A stretch of DNA of 64,000 nt from Mycolicibacterium helvum (GTDB lineage Bacteria; Actinomycetota; Actinomycetes; Mycobacteriales; Mycobacteriaceae): NCBI RefSeq assembly GCF_010731895.1, contig NZ_AP022596.1:2852001-2916000 (forward strand), given 5' to 3'. Positions within the stretch are counted from its first letter, which is position 1, and the number at the start of each line of letters is the position of its first letter. This document shows positions 41,986 to 50,467 of this stretch, piece after piece. The position numbers and the translations under genes were made by a program. The notes under the pieces are model-generated. The model worked only from the letters and a program-made list of their open reading frames with translations. It was not told the origin of the DNA and searched no databases.

Positions 41986-42594
41986 TCACTGCCGGCTGGC
42001 GAGCATCCCGTTGACGATGGAGTGCAGCGCTCGGCGGACCTCGGCGCCGGTGGTGTCGGGCTCGGCGGCATTGGCGATCGTCATGGCCGCGGCGTCGAGC
42101 GCCCCGATGAGGATGTGCGCCAGCGGGCGTGCGGGCTGAGTCTCGAGTTCACCGGAGTCCATCGCGGCCTGCAGCAATTGTTCGGTCATGCCCAGGCTGT
42201 AGCGCTCAGCGATATCCCGAAAACCATCCCAGCCCAGCACGTTTGGCGCATCGAGCAGGATCAGCTGGCGGATTTCGGCCTCGGCGCTGATGTCCAGCCA
42301 GGCGTCCACTGCCGCATGGAGAGCTGCCGCCGGGGTCTCCGGCTGCTGGGCGAGGGTGGCCGCGGCGAGCCGGTTCATCACATCGGCCTCGACGGTCTCG
42401 ACCACGTCGAGGAACAGTGCTGCCTTGTCGGCGTACTGGTGATACATCGCGCCCCTGGTGACGCCGGCTCGCTGGGCGATCTCCGGTGTTCCGACCTCGG
42501 CGTAGCCGCGTTCACCCCACAACGTGCGCGCGGCGCTGCGCAGCGCGTCCTGGGTGGTGGCGGATCGCTGTGCCTGGGTGCGTTTGGTGGTCAT
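41986..42594 (-). CDS. TetR-family repressor
   Basis: The 202-residue protein has a TetR helix-turn-helix near residues 15-60 (TPEIAQRAGVTRGAMYHQYADKAALF) and a variable ligand domain. It is divergent from the alpha/beta-hydrolase gene, with 78 bases between the start codons that contain a dyad at 42628-42648. That layout indicates it represses both itself and the hydrolase. The ligand is unknown. Confidence 0.88.
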   Translation of the reverse strand: MTTKRTQAQRSATTQDALRSAARTLWGERGYAEVGTPEIAQRAGVTRGAMYHQYADKAALFLDVVETVEADVMNRLAAATLAQQPETPAAALHAAVDAWLDISAEAEIRQLILLDAPNVLGWDGFRDIAERYSLGMTEQLLQAAMDSGELETQPARPLAHILIGALDAAAMTIANAAEPDTTGAEVRRALHSIVNGMLASRQ

Positions 42595-42627
42595 CTCTTG
42601 TATTTCCGTGCATCCTGTCGGTATCTT

Positions 42628-42648
42628 ACATGCAGACTGTCTGTTTGT
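42628..42648. promoter_or_regulatory. TetR operator candidate
   Basis: ACA-TG-CAGAC-T-GTCTG-TT-TGT is a dyad with CAGAC/GTCTG arms and matching ACA/TGT flanks. It lies between the divergent TetR and hydrolase genes. A minus-strand TAAGAT (42628-42623) adjoins it as the probable -10 of the repressor gene. Confidence 0.65.
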
Positions 42649-42672
42649 TTGTCGCTATCAAGGGAGATTGTC

Positions 42673-43533
42673 ATGGACACCGTAGATCTGCGCGGCGGAA
42701 CCATCCATTACGAAACGGCCGGACCGCCGACCGGCAGGCCGGTCGTCTTCATCCACGGCTACGCGATGGGCGGGTCGCTGTGGCGACCGTTGAGCGCACG
42801 GCTGGCCCGACACGGCCTGCGGTGCATCGTGCCGACCTGGCCGCTCGGCGCGCATCAGCAGGCGATGAAGCCGTCGGCGGAGATGACCATGCGCGGTGTC
42901 GCAGCCATGGTCGACGAGTTCCTCGACGCGCTGGGCCTCGACGATGTCGTGCTGGTCGGAAACGACACCGGCGGGGCGGTGGCTCAGGTGGTCGCCACCG
43001 AATTCCCTGACCGGCTGGGGGCCCTGGTCCTCACCAGTTGTGATGCGTTCGAACACTTTCCACCGCCGATCTTGGCGCCGTTCATCGCCGCGGCGAAGGT
43101 GCCGGTGGCGTTCCGGATCGCCGTACAGGCGATGCGCTCCCGTCTGGTGCGCCGGCGCGCTTACGGCGCGCTGGCGCACACCAACCTCGACGCGCTGACC
43201 GTCGAGTGGACCCATCGCGCCGTGCGCGACTCCGCGATCGCCGAGAACCTGCGTCGCTTCACCGGATCGCTGAGCCGGCAGACAACTCTCGACGCCGCCG
43301 CGCGGTTGCCCCAGTTCACCAAGCCGGCGCTGATTGCGTGGTCGGCCGACGACCTGTTGTTCCCGCAATCCGACGGCCAACGGCTCGCCGATGCGCTGCC
43401 GCATTCGCGGCTGGAGTACATCGAGAACGCGCGCACCTTCTCGATGCTCGACGCCCCCGACGCACTGGCCGCGCTCATCGCTGAGTTCGCCTCGGCCACA
43501 AGTACTGTCGGTCGCGACGCCGATCGCTGCTAG
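42673..43533 (+). CDS. Alpha/beta-hydrolase (haloalkane-dehalogenase/epoxide-hydrolase like)
   Basis: The ATG at 42673 has AGGGAGA upstream and gives 286 residues. The oxyanion segment is FIHGYAMGGSLW, and the nucleophile elbow is VGNDTGGAVAQ, with Asp as in dehalogenases and epoxide hydrolases. At the place of the catalytic His (usually xxGHFxxxDxP) the sequence reads NARTFSMLDAP, with no His. The protein may therefore be inactive or use another base. It is under control of the divergent TetR gene. Confidence 0.78.
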   Translation: MDTVDLRGGTIHYETAGPPTGRPVVFIHGYAMGGSLWRPLSARLARHGLRCIVPTWPLGAHQQAMKPSAEMTMRGVAAMVDEFLDALGLDDVVLVGNDTGGAVAQVVATEFPDRLGALVLTSCDAFEHFPPPILAPFIAAAKVPVAFRIAVQAMRSRLVRRRAYGALAHTNLDALTVEWTHRAVRDSAIAENLRRFTGSLSRQTTLDAAARLPQFTKPALIAWSADDLLFPQSDGQRLADALPHSRLEYIENARTFSMLDAPDALAALIAEFASATSTVGRDADRC

Positions 43534-43537
43534 ATCA

Positions 43538-43718
43538 GATGGAACGAAGCCGCCGGATCCGGTCGGCGACCACCCGCTGCGACACCGCCGCCGTCGGCGC
43601 CAGCGCCTCAAAGGCGTGTGGTGGCGACGTCCCCGATCGCGGGCGGCTCGAGCGCGGCGGCTGCGGCCATCAGCGGTTGCATCAGGGTGAGAAGTTCAGG
43701 ATCCATCGGCAGGGTCAC
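43538..43718 (-). pseudogene. Remnant of an alpha/beta-hydrolase (esterase/lipase N-terminus)
   Basis: On the minus strand a GTG at 43718 opens a 36-codon frame, MTLPMDPELLTLMQPLM and onward to GDVATTRL, then TGA (43608). The continuation in another frame reads AFEALAPTAAVSQRVVADRIRR and ends at 43538. Together they look like the first 60 residues of a HSL-type esterase, with a frameshift and loss of the catalytic part. This fills most of the 228-base gap. The family is inferred from residue pattern only. Confidence 0.45.
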
Positions 43719-43761
43719 GCCTGCCAACCCTAGGTGCCGGGGTGTGAGCCGAGGGGGCGAA

Positions 43762-44325
43762 TCAACCCCAGTTGTCGTAGCCGCCCTCGGGGCCGAGCAT
43801 CCGCTCGAGCCGGCTGCGGTTGATCCGGGCCAGTTCGTTGCAGACGACCTTGCGTTCGGTCTCTGGGTCGTGATGCATTCGGTCGCGTACCGCCGAGATG
43901 ACCGACTTAGCGCAGACCTCGCGGGCCAGACCGCCGATGTGCATGACGAAGTCGAAACCGAACAGGTCGGCGTAATCCTTGACGGCCGCTGCGAGTTCGG
44001 CCATCACCTCGGGCGACTCGTCCCACACCGAGCACTGCTCGGCCTGTGACTTAGTGCTGCCCGGCCGCCGTCCGACGTGTGGGTAGGCCTGCAGGATGTC
44101 GTCGATCGAGGACTCCGACAGCGAGAACAGCAGGGCGTCAGCCCGGCGGAACAGCGCGGTGTGATCGGCGTAGGGGCGGCCACGCGACAGGTCGCGGGCC
44201 AGCGTCACGCTGTTGCAGCACTCGTAGAGCGCATGGACAGCTTTTTTGTCCGGCAGCTCGTTGAAGGCCTCGAGACCGATGCCCTGGTGCAGTAACACCC
44301 GCTCATCATCGAAAAGCCAAACCAC
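43762..44325 (-). CDS. OHCU decarboxylase-like protein (UraD family)
   Basis: The 187-residue protein matches the 2-oxo-4-hydroxy-4-carboxy-5-ureidoimidazoline decarboxylase fold. Visible motifs are FNELPDKKAVHALYECCNS, then ADALLFSLSESSIDDILQAYPHVG and EQCSVWDE. UraD makes S-allantoin late in urate breakdown, which fits the allantoin cluster 2 kb away. The family motif that carries the catalytic His (AHPRIG-like) reads AYPHVG here, so the His is Tyr, with a His two residues on. A shorter start at GTG 44298 (178 residues) fits the family length equally well. Confidence 0.75.
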   Translation of the reverse strand: MVWLFDDERVLLHQGIGLEAFNELPDKKAVHALYECCNSVTLARDLSRGRPYADHTALFRRADALLFSLSESSIDDILQAYPHVGRRPGSTKSQAEQCSVWDESPEVMAELAAAVKDYADLFGFDFVMHIGGLAREVCAKSVISAVRDRMHHDPETERKVVCNELARINRSRLERMLGPEGGYDNWG

Positions 44326-44380
44326 AACCGCGTTACTGATTGTTACGACCAGGCTAATTTCTGGCCGGGGACGTTCTTGC

Positions 44381-44869
44381 TCAGTGACCCTCGGCCGCGA
44401 AACGCTCCCGCGAGCGCTCCACCTCGGCCTCGGCCTCGGCCCGTCCGACGAAGTCGGCGGCCTTCACGTACTTGCCCGGCTCGAGGTCCTTGTAGTGCAC
44501 GAAGAAGTGCTTGATCGACTCGAGCTCGAAGCTGGACACGTCGCCGATGTCGCTGATGTGGTCCCAGCGCGGGTCGCCCGCGGGCACACACAACACCTTG
44601 TCGTCGCCGCCGGCCTCGTCGACCATCTTGAACATGCCCACCGGCCGGGCTTCCACGATCACCCCGGGGAACACCGACTCCGGCAACAGCACGAGCGCGT
44701 CCAGTGGATCGCCGTCTTCGCCGAGCGTGTCCTCGATGAAGCCGTAATCGGCGGGGTAGGCCATCGGGGTGTAGAGGTAGCGGTCCAGGCGGACGCGGCC
44801 GGTTTCGTGGTCGACCTCGTACTTGTTGCGCTGGCCCTTCGGGATCTCGATGGTGACGTCGAACTGCAC
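44381..44869 (-). CDS. ppa: Inorganic pyrophosphatase
   Basis: The open frame runs far upstream, but GTG 44869 with AAGGAG before it gives the standard 162-residue family I enzyme ([20 protein letters not shown]). The active-site acids are in [11 protein letters not shown] and in [11 protein letters not shown] (the DxDPxD signature). Others lie in the region around [12 protein letters not shown]. It hydrolyses pyrophosphate and so drives polymerisation reactions. It corresponds to Mtb Rv3628. It is divergent from dacB. Confidence 0.96.
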   Translation of the reverse strand: MQFDVTIEIPKGQRNKYEVDHETGRVRLDRYLYTPMAYPADYGFIEDTLGEDGDPLDALVLLPESVFPGVIVEARPVGMFKMVDEAGGDDKVLCVPAGDPRWDHISDIGDVSSFELESIKHFFVHYKDLEPGKYVKAADFVGRAEAEAEVERSRERFAAEGH

Positions 44870-44912
44870 CGTGCGACTCCTTCTTCCCTGAACTCCGATC
44901 GCCCGGTTATCC

Positions 44913-44939
44913 CCGGGTCGCTTCGCTCCTGCCCGCCGG
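44913..44939 (-). repeat. Dispersed 27-bp repeat, copy 1 (intergenic)
   Basis: The segment CCGGGTCGCTTCGCTCCTGC plus seven further bases lies between the ppa and dacB starts. Its reverse complement recurs at 47084-47111 within the zincin gene with 25 of 27 positions identical. Confidence 0.7.
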
Positions 44940-45031
44940 GTGCGGCGACGCGGCCTAACCCTAACGCCAGCGATAGCCTGCGCTTCAGGGTGGTTGGGCA
45001 CAATGAGACCAACGAGAACGTCAGGAGAGCG

Positions 45032-46414
45032 ATGAAGCCGACTCGGTGGCGGCGCTCCACGCATGTGGTGCTCGCCGTGGCGGTGATGGTGCTGGTCGCC
45101 GCCGTCGTGGCGGTCGCCGCTGTCCTGACCGACGGTGGCAACACCAGCAGCGCGCAGGCGCCGCCGGGGCACCCGCTGGTCACCGCCAACCCCGGCGTCG
45201 TGCCGGTGTCGGACTCCGCTGGGGTCCCCACGGCGGCAGGTATGACCGCGGCGCTGGCGGTTCCAGTCGCCGACCCGAATCTGGGCAACGTGAGCGGCCG
45301 GGTCACCGACGCCAAGACCGGCAAGCAGATCTGGGAGCACCGATCCGATGTGCCGCTCCTGCCGGCGTCGACGAACAAAACGCTCACTACCGGGGCCGCG
45401 CTGCTGGCACTGAACCGCGACGACCGGATCACCACCACCGTCGTCGCGGCGGATCAGACCAGCCAGCCCGGGGTCGTCGTGCTCGTGGGCGGGGGTGACC
45501 CGATCCTGTCGGCCGCCCCGCCGGGTCAGGAGACCTGGTATCGCGGGGCGGCCCGGATCAGCGATCTCGCCGACCAAGTCCGCAAGAGCGGCGTCACCGC
45601 GACGGCCGTTCAGGTCGACGATTCCCTCTACAGCGGACCCGATTTCGCGCCCGGCTGGGATCCCGCAGACATCGACGGCGGTGACATCGCTCCGATGCAG
45701 TCGGTGATGATCGACGCCGGCCGCATCCAGCCGACGACGGTCGACTCGGCGCGGTCCAGGTTTCCCGCGCTGGATGCCGGACGCGCGCTGGCCAGCGCCC
45801 TGGGACTCGACCCGGCGAAGGTCACCATGGCCCCGACTCCACCGTCCGGCCGGCAGCTGGCCTCGGTGCAATCGGCACCCCTGATCGAACGGCTGCGGCA
45901 GATGATGAACGCCTCCGACAACGTGATGGCCGAGTCGATCGGCCGGGAGGTGGCCAAGGCGACCGGTCGTCCGGTGAGCTTCGCCGGAGCCGTCGACGCG
46001 GTGACCAACAAACTCGCCGGTGCCGGCGTCGACATGACCGGCGCCGCTCTGTTCGACTCCAGCGGGTTGTCGGTGCTGGACCGGCTGACCGCAAAGACGC
46101 TCGACGAGGTGGTCCAGGCCGCCGCCGGGCCCGATCAGCCGGCGATGCGTCCGCTGCTCGACGTGCTTCCGATCGCCGGCGGCAGCGGGACGCTGTCGGA
46201 TCGTTTCCTCGGTGGTGATCCGCAGACGTCGTCGGCGGGCTGGCTGCGCGCCAAGACCGGGTCGCTGACCGCCATCAACTCATTGGCCGGGATTGTCACC
46301 GACGACAGCGGCCGCGTCCTGACGTTCGCGTTCATCTCCAACGATGCCGGGCCGATGGGCCGGGTCGCCCTCGATACCCTGGCCGGCGCCCTGCGCACGT
46401 GTGGATGTGGCTGA
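45032..46414 (+). CDS. dacB: D-alanyl-D-alanine carboxypeptidase/endopeptidase, PBP4 (S13) family
   Basis: The ATG at 45032 follows AGGAGAGCG. The 460-residue protein has an uncleaved-signal-type N-terminal helix (11-32). The penicillin-binding motifs are S113-x-x-K116 (PASTNK), S295-D-N (NASDNVMAE) and K408-T-G (RAKTGSL). It trims or opens peptidoglycan cross-links on the outer face of the membrane. It corresponds to Mtb Rv3627c. Its stop overlaps the next start in TGATG, the first junction of a dacB-zincin-tilS-hpt run. Confidence 0.94.
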   Translation: MKPTRWRRSTHVVLAVAVMVLVAAVVAVAAVLTDGGNTSSAQAPPGHPLVTANPGVVPVSDSAGVPTAAGMTAALAVPVADPNLGNVSGRVTDAKTGKQIWEHRSDVPLLPASTNKTLTTGAALLALNRDDRITTTVVAADQTSQPGVVVLVGGGDPILSAAPPGQETWYRGAARISDLADQVRKSGVTATAVQVDDSLYSGPDFAPGWDPADIDGGDIAPMQSVMIDAGRIQPTTVDSARSRFPALDAGRALASALGLDPAKVTMAPTPPSGRQLASVQSAPLIERLRQMMNASDNVMAESIGREVAKATGRPVSFAGAVDAVTNKLAGAGVDMTGAALFDSSGLSVLDRLTAKTLDEVVQAAAGPDQPAMRPLLDVLPIAGGSGTLSDRFLGGDPQTSSAGWLRAKTGSLTAINSLAGIVTDDSGRVLTFAFISNDAGPMGRVALDTLAGALRTCGCG

Positions 46415-47541
46415 TGAGCGGCTCAACGAGTAGCGAAGGCGGATCGCGCATCGGCGCAGCGGAGTTGACCGTCGGGCGGGCTGTCGACTGGTCGTTCGCC
46501 GGCAACGTCGGCGCCTGGCTGACCCGGCCTGGGCCGGCGTCCACCGACTACACCCGCAACCAGGCCATCGACGAGCTGGCCGCTGCGGCGATCAAGGCCG
46601 AAGGCCCGGTTCGTGAGGTCACCCGGATGGGCGGCGACGCCCCCGTGCCCGACGCGCGCATCGTCGACCGCCAGGGCTGGGTCCGGGCGGCCTCGGACTC
46701 GATGCGGGTGATGACCGGCGGCACCCAGACGCCCGCCAACCCCCTCACCGGCCGGGTCACCGGAGCCCAGACCGGTGCTGTGCTCGCTTTCATCTCCTCG
46801 GGCATCCTCGGCCAGTACGACCCGTTCGCCGAAACCGAGAACACCGACGCCGGCCTGCTGTTGCTGGTCTATCCGAACGTCATCGCCGTCGAGCGCCAGC
46901 TGCGGGTCTCCCCGGCCGACTTCCGGCTGTGGGTGTGCCTGCATGAAGTGACGCACCGGGTGCAGTTCACCGCCAATCCCTGGCTGGCACAGCACATGTC
47001 GCAGGCGCTCGGGGTGCTGACCTCCGATTCCACCGACGACGTGACGCAGGTGGTGGCGCGGCTGGCGGACTTCGTGAAGAAGCGCCGGAGGGCAGGAGCG
47101 CAGCGACCCGGGACGGGGGTGAGCGACGGCGGTGCGCAGGGGCCCAACGACTTGGGCATCCTCGGGCTCATGCGGGCGGTGCAATCCGAGCCGCAGCAGC
47201 AGGCACTCGATCAGCTGCTGGTGCTGGGCACACTGCTCGAAGGCCACGCCGACCACGTCATGGACGCGGTCGGCCCGGCCGTCGTGCCGTCGGTGCAGAC
47301 CATCCGCAACCGGTTCGACCAACGCCGCCAGCGCAAGCAGCCGCCGCTTGCGCGGCTGCTGCGGGCGCTGCTCGGCGTGGACGCCAAGCTCAGCCAGTAC
47401 ACCCGCGGCAAGAAGTTCGTCGACCACGTGGTGGACCGGGTCGGGATGGACCGGTTCAACACGGTGTGGACCAGCGCGCAGACCCTGCCGTTGCCCGACG
47501 AGATCGAAGATCCGCAGCGGTGGATCGACCGAGTGCTGTAG
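46414..47541 (+). CDS. Zinc-dependent hydrolase/metalloprotease (DUF2342, Rv3626c-like)
   Basis: From ATG 46414 the protein has 375 residues. The zincin site is H177-E178-x2-H181 (CLHEVTHRVQF), with a downstream EGHADHVMD that probably supplies the remaining ligand. The family is actinobacterial and often labelled 'F420 biosynthesis associated', without biochemical proof. The Mtb protein (Rv3626c) is about 350 residues, as I recall. The surplus here coincides with a basic loop (KKRRRAGAQRPGTG) encoded by a dispersed 27-bp repeat. It overlaps tilS by 22 bp. Confidence 0.82.
   Translation: MSGSTSSEGGSRIGAAELTVGRAVDWSFAGNVGAWLTRPGPASTDYTRNQAIDELAAAAIKAEGPVREVTRMGGDAPVPDARIVDRQGWVRAASDSMRVMTGGTQTPANPLTGRVTGAQTGAVLAFISSGILGQYDPFAETENTDAGLLLLVYPNVIAVERQLRVSPADFRLWVCLHEVTHRVQFTANPWLAQHMSQALGVLTSDSTDDVTQVVARLADFVKKRRRAGAQRPGTGVSDGGAQGPNDLGILGLMRAVQSEPQQQALDQLLVLGTLLEGHADHVMDAVGPAVVPSVQTIRNRFDQRRQRKQPPLARLLRALLGVDAKLSQYTRGKKFVDHVVDRVGMDRFNTVWTSAQTLPLPDEIEDPQRWIDRVL
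47084..47111 (+). repeat. Dispersed 27-bp repeat, copy 2 (inside the zincin gene)
   Basis: The bases from GCCGGAGGGCAGGAGCGCAG to GACCCGG match, in reverse complement, the intergenic copy at 44913-44939. The insertion is in frame and encodes part of a basic loop (RRAGAQRPG). Confidence 0.7.
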
Positions 47542-48494
47542 CCGCCCTGCGGGCCGCCGTGGCCGGCTTCGCGACGGACTGCCTGCCCGGCGCCTCGTCG
47601 TGGTGTGTGGCGCTGTCCGGTGGTCCGGATTCGCTGGCGCTGACGGCTGCGGCCGCCGCCGCCCTGCCGACGACCGCACTGATCGTCGACCACGGACTGC
47701 AGGCCGGTTCCGCAGAGGTCGCCGAAACCGCGCGTCGCCAGGCCCACGACCTCGGCTGTGTCGACGCTCAGGTGCTGCGGGTGGCGGTCGGCACGGGCGG
47801 CGGCCCGGAGGCCGCTGCCCGCGCCGCCCGCTACGCCGCCCTGGACGCCGCCCGCGGCCAGGCGCCGGTGCTGCTGGCGCACACCCTCGACGACCAGGCC
47901 GAGACCGTGCTGCTCGGGCTGGGCCGCGGCTCTGGGGCCCGCTCGATCGCCGGGATGCGGGCGGCCGACCCGCCCTGGTACCGGCCGCTGCTGGGGGTGC
48001 GCCGCGCCGTCACCCACGACGCGTGCGCCGAGCTGGGACTGGCCTCGTGGGACGACCCGCATAACCACGACGCCCGCTTCACCCGGGTCCGGCTGCGCAC
48101 CGAGGTGCTGCCCCTGCTCGAGGATGTGCTCGGCGGTGGCGTCGCCGAGGCACTGGCCCGCACCGCCGCCGCGCTGCGCGAAGACACCGAAGCCCTGGAC
48201 GATTGGGCCGAGACGGTCTTGGAGAACACAACCGACACCGGCGACCCCGCCGAGATCATTGCCGTCGCCGCACTGACCAGGTTGCCCACCGCGGTGCGCC
48301 GCCGGGTGATCCGCCGCTGGCTGCTGCGCGGCGGGGCGGCCAACCTGTCGGATAAGCAGATCCGAGCGGTGGACGCGCTGGTCACCGCCTGGCACGGCCA
48401 GGGTGGGGTGGCGGTCGGTTCGGATCTGCGGCAGCAAAGATTGTTCGCGGGCCGCCGGGACGGCAGGCTGACGCTGTACACCCAGCCGGTGTGA
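47520..48494 (+). CDS. tilS: tRNA(Ile)-lysidine synthase
   Basis: The GTG at 47520 overlaps the zincin gene and gives 324 residues, the mycobacterial length. The N-terminal PP-loop ATPase has SGGPDSLAL, then LIVDHGLQ and [13 protein letters not shown]. The C-terminal part covers the TilS helical region. It converts the wobble C of the AUA-reading tRNA-Ile to lysidine, an essential step. It corresponds to Rv3625c. Confidence 0.94.
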   Translation: MDRPSAVAALRAAVAGFATDCLPGASSWCVALSGGPDSLALTAAAAAALPTTALIVDHGLQAGSAEVAETARRQAHDLGCVDAQVLRVAVGTGGGPEAAARAARYAALDAARGQAPVLLAHTLDDQAETVLLGLGRGSGARSIAGMRAADPPWYRPLLGVRRAVTHDACAELGLASWDDPHNHDARFTRVRLRTEVLPLLEDVLGGGVAEALARTAAALREDTEALDDWAETVLENTTDTGDPAEIIAVAALTRLPTAVRRRVIRRWLLRGGAANLSDKQIRAVDALVTAWHGQGGVAVGSDLRQQRLFAGRRDGRLTLYTQPV

Positions 48495-48532
48495 GATTGG
48501 TTGTTACGGCCTGGTCGTGGCACAGTGTGGGC

Positions 48533-49102
48533 GTGTCGGCGCACGAGCTGTACCCCGGGGACATCAAATCGGTCTTGTTGTCACAAGAGCAGATTCACGC
48601 CCGTACCGCTGAGCTGGCGGCGTCCGTCGGTCAGGACTACGCCGACAACCTTGGCGGTCAGGATCTGCTGCTGGTAACCGTGCTCAAGGGCGCGGTGATG
48701 TTCGTCACCGACCTGGCCCGGGCAATCCCGGTGCCCACCCAGCTGGAGTTCATGGCGGTCAGCTCCTACGGGTCGTCGACATCGTCGTCGGGTGTGGTCC
48801 GCATTCTCAAGGACCTCGACCGCGATATTCACGACCGGGACGTGTTGATCGTCGAGGACATCGTGGATTCTGGGCTGACGCTGTCCTGGCTGCTGCGGAA
48901 CCTGGCCACCCGCCATCCCAAGTCGTTGCGCGTGTGCACGCTGCTGCGCAAGCCCGATGCCGTGCGCGCCGACGTCGACATCGCCTACGTCGGCTTCGAT
49001 ATTCCGAACGAGTTCGTGGTGGGCTACGGCCTGGACTATGCCGAGCGCTACCGCGATCTGCCGTACATCGGCACGCTGGACCCGAAGGTCTACCAGATCT
49101 AA
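48533..49102 (+). CDS. hpt: Hypoxanthine-guanine phosphoribosyltransferase
   Basis: The 189-residue enzyme (from GTG 48533; GTG 48527 and GTG 48491 are alternatives) has the PRPP-binding motif [11 protein letters not shown], the flexible loop [11 protein letters not shown] and [12 protein letters not shown] near its N-terminus. It salvages hypoxanthine and guanine. It corresponds to Mtb Rv3624c and lies just behind tilS, as in most actinobacteria. Here ftsH, usually next, is displaced by about 5.7 kb. Confidence 0.94.
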   Translation: MSAHELYPGDIKSVLLSQEQIHARTAELAASVGQDYADNLGGQDLLLVTVLKGAVMFVTDLARAIPVPTQLEFMAVSSYGSSTSSSGVVRILKDLDRDIHDRDVLIVEDIVDSGLTLSWLLRNLATRHPKSLRVCTLLRKPDAVRADVDIAYVGFDIPNEFVVGYGLDYAERYRDLPYIGTLDPKVYQI

Positions 49103-49110
49103 GCGCATAC

Positions 49111-49320
49111 CGACGGTCATGTCCCGCCGGCGGGTGGAACGGCGTGCGATCTGTTGCGGGCCACGAATGTGACCGTCACCGAGGTCTGCATGACGGTCGG
49201 CTTCACCAGTCTTGGCTCGTGCTCCACGAGATTCCGCGAGCTGGTGGGAGTGAGCCCCAGCGAGTTTCGCCGCCGCTATTCCGATGGCGCGCCGCGGATC
49301 CCGGGCTGTTACCTATTCAT
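49111..49320 (+). pseudogene. AraC-family regulator remnant
   Basis: The region encodes the C-terminal half of an AraC DNA-binding domain: ACDLLRATNVTVTEVCMTVGFTSLGSCSTRF, read across its codons up to VGVSPSEFRRRY. The preceding helix residues RRRVER lie in a different frame around 49120-49140, consistent with loss of one base near 49141. The N-terminal half is absent. The remnant runs into a 27-bp tandem repeat and then into broken VOC sequence. Confidence 0.65.
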
Positions 49321-49385
49321 GGCCGGCCTCGCCGAGCGGTACCCGCCGGCCGGCCTCGCCGAGCGGTACCCGCCGGCCGGCCTCG
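49321..49385 (+). repeat. 27-bp tandem repeat, 2.4 copies
   Basis: Units 49321-49347 and 49348-49374 are identical, followed by a partial third (49375-49385). They encode AGLAERYPP repeats if read in the AraC remnant frame. They sit exactly at the junction of the two remnants. Confidence 0.92.
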
Positions 49386-49399
49386 GTAGAGCAATCGAG

Positions 49400-49712
49400 G
49401 AGAAGCCCGGCGACGTCGACGAATCGCTGGTGTTCTACACCGATATCGTTCGGCTTCGAGGCGAAGGACGACCTCCAGCTCGGGCCCCACTTCCGTTGGT
49501 GCACAGTGCGGTCTGCCCGGTCTCGGCCCTGCCGTCGAGGACTGTCGTGCCACCTACGAACAGCTCACAGCCAACGGCGTCGAGTTCCTCCAACCACCCG
49601 AGGAGCGGCCCCACGGGTCGAGGCGCTGATGCGGGACACCTCCGGCGAGGGGATGGTGCTGGTGGAGGCACGCGAGTACTCGCCGGAGGATTTCGACGGT
49701 TTCGCCGGCTAG
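49400..49712 (+). pseudogene. Glyoxalase/VOC-family remnant with several frameshifts
   Basis: Four consecutive pieces in three frames make one VOC domain. They are DVDESLVFYTDI (about 49414-49449), GFEAKDDLQLGPHFRWCTV (about 49455-49510), EDCRATYEQLTANGVEFLQP (from 49537), and EALMRDTSGEGMVLVEAREY (from about 49622). At least three indels separate them. AraC regulator plus VOC protein is a common actinobacterial pair, so this is a decayed two-gene module. It overlaps the lpqG stop. Confidence 0.7.
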
Positions 49713-50431
49713 CTGAGCTCCCAGACTGCCGTCACCGAGAAGCCGACCGTCTGCTGGCCGGGTTGCAGCGGAACGGAACTGGCCATCGCTCCGCGCGGCA
49801 TCGGCATCGGCGTGGGTGCCGGCGGGGAACCACCCGGCGCTTCTGAGATCGAGATGATCTTGCCCAGCGACAGCCCGGACAGTTCGGCGTACTGCTGGGC
49901 GCGCTGTTTGGCGTCGTTGAATGCCCGCGCCCTGGCGTCGCTGACCAGCTTGGAGTCGTCCTCGATGGAGTAGCTCACCGAGTTGATCCTGGTGGCGTCG
50001 CCACCGGCGCTGACGACGTTGGCCAGCACTTGGGAGGCGGTGTCGAGCTTGCGAATCTTGATCTGGATCGAGTTGCTGGCCCGGTAGCTGTTGATCACCG
50101 AGTTGTCGCTGTACTGCGGTTGCAGGCTGACTCCGGTGGTGCTGATGTCCTTGGGGTCGATCCCGCTGGCGTTGAGGGCGTTGAGCACCGAATTCTGGCG
50201 GTCGTTGGCCTGATTCATCGCCGTCGTGACATCGGCGGCGCCGGCCTCGACGCTGACGTCGGCGGTCAAGGTGTCGGGCACCCCCTGCACCTCGCCCGCC
50301 CCGACGACGGTGACCTGACGGGGGTTGGCGCCGACAGGGCCAGCGGGTGTGGAATCGCAGCCCGTGAGCACGGCGGCGGCCGTCCCCATCGCGGCGAGCG
50401 CAACAACGACACGACGTCCGGCGATCGGCAT
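49709..50431 (-). CDS. lpqG: SIMPL-domain lipoprotein LpqG
   Basis: The 240-residue protein from ATG 50431 has a lipoprotein signal peptide with lipobox VLTGC (Cys about residue 25), then a SIMPL/DUF541 domain. Features are VTVVGAGEVQGVPDTLTADV, repeated acidic/basic strands, and SISEAPGGSPPAPTP, with the terminal strand VGFSVTAVWEL. It matches Mtb LpqG (Rv3623) in size and position after hpt. The function of SIMPL lipoproteins is not established. It is divergent from the MBL gene. Confidence 0.88.
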   Translation of the reverse strand: MPIAGRRVVVALAAMGTAAAVLTGCDSTPAGPVGANPRQVTVVGAGEVQGVPDTLTADVSVEAGAADVTTAMNQANDRQNSVLNALNASGIDPKDISTTGVSLQPQYSDNSVINSYRASNSIQIKIRKLDTASQVLANVVSAGGDATRINSVSYSIEDDSKLVSDARARAFNDAKQRAQQYAELSGLSLGKIISISEAPGGSPPAPTPMPMPRGAMASSVPLQPGQQTVGFSVTAVWELS

Positions 50432-50455
50432 GCCTGACACCGTAGCGTGCAGCAC

Positions 50456-50461
50456 TAGATT
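50456..50461 (+). promoter_or_regulatory. Leaderless -10 element of the MBL-fold gene
   Basis: TAGATT is followed by six bases and then ATG (50468). Confidence 0.5.
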
Positions 50462-50467
50462 TTTGAC

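Noticed and set aside
44870..45871. Large minus-strand frame extending ppa over dacB
   Set aside because: It is the antisense shadow of dacB. The ppa start at 44869 has a ribosome-binding site and the family length.
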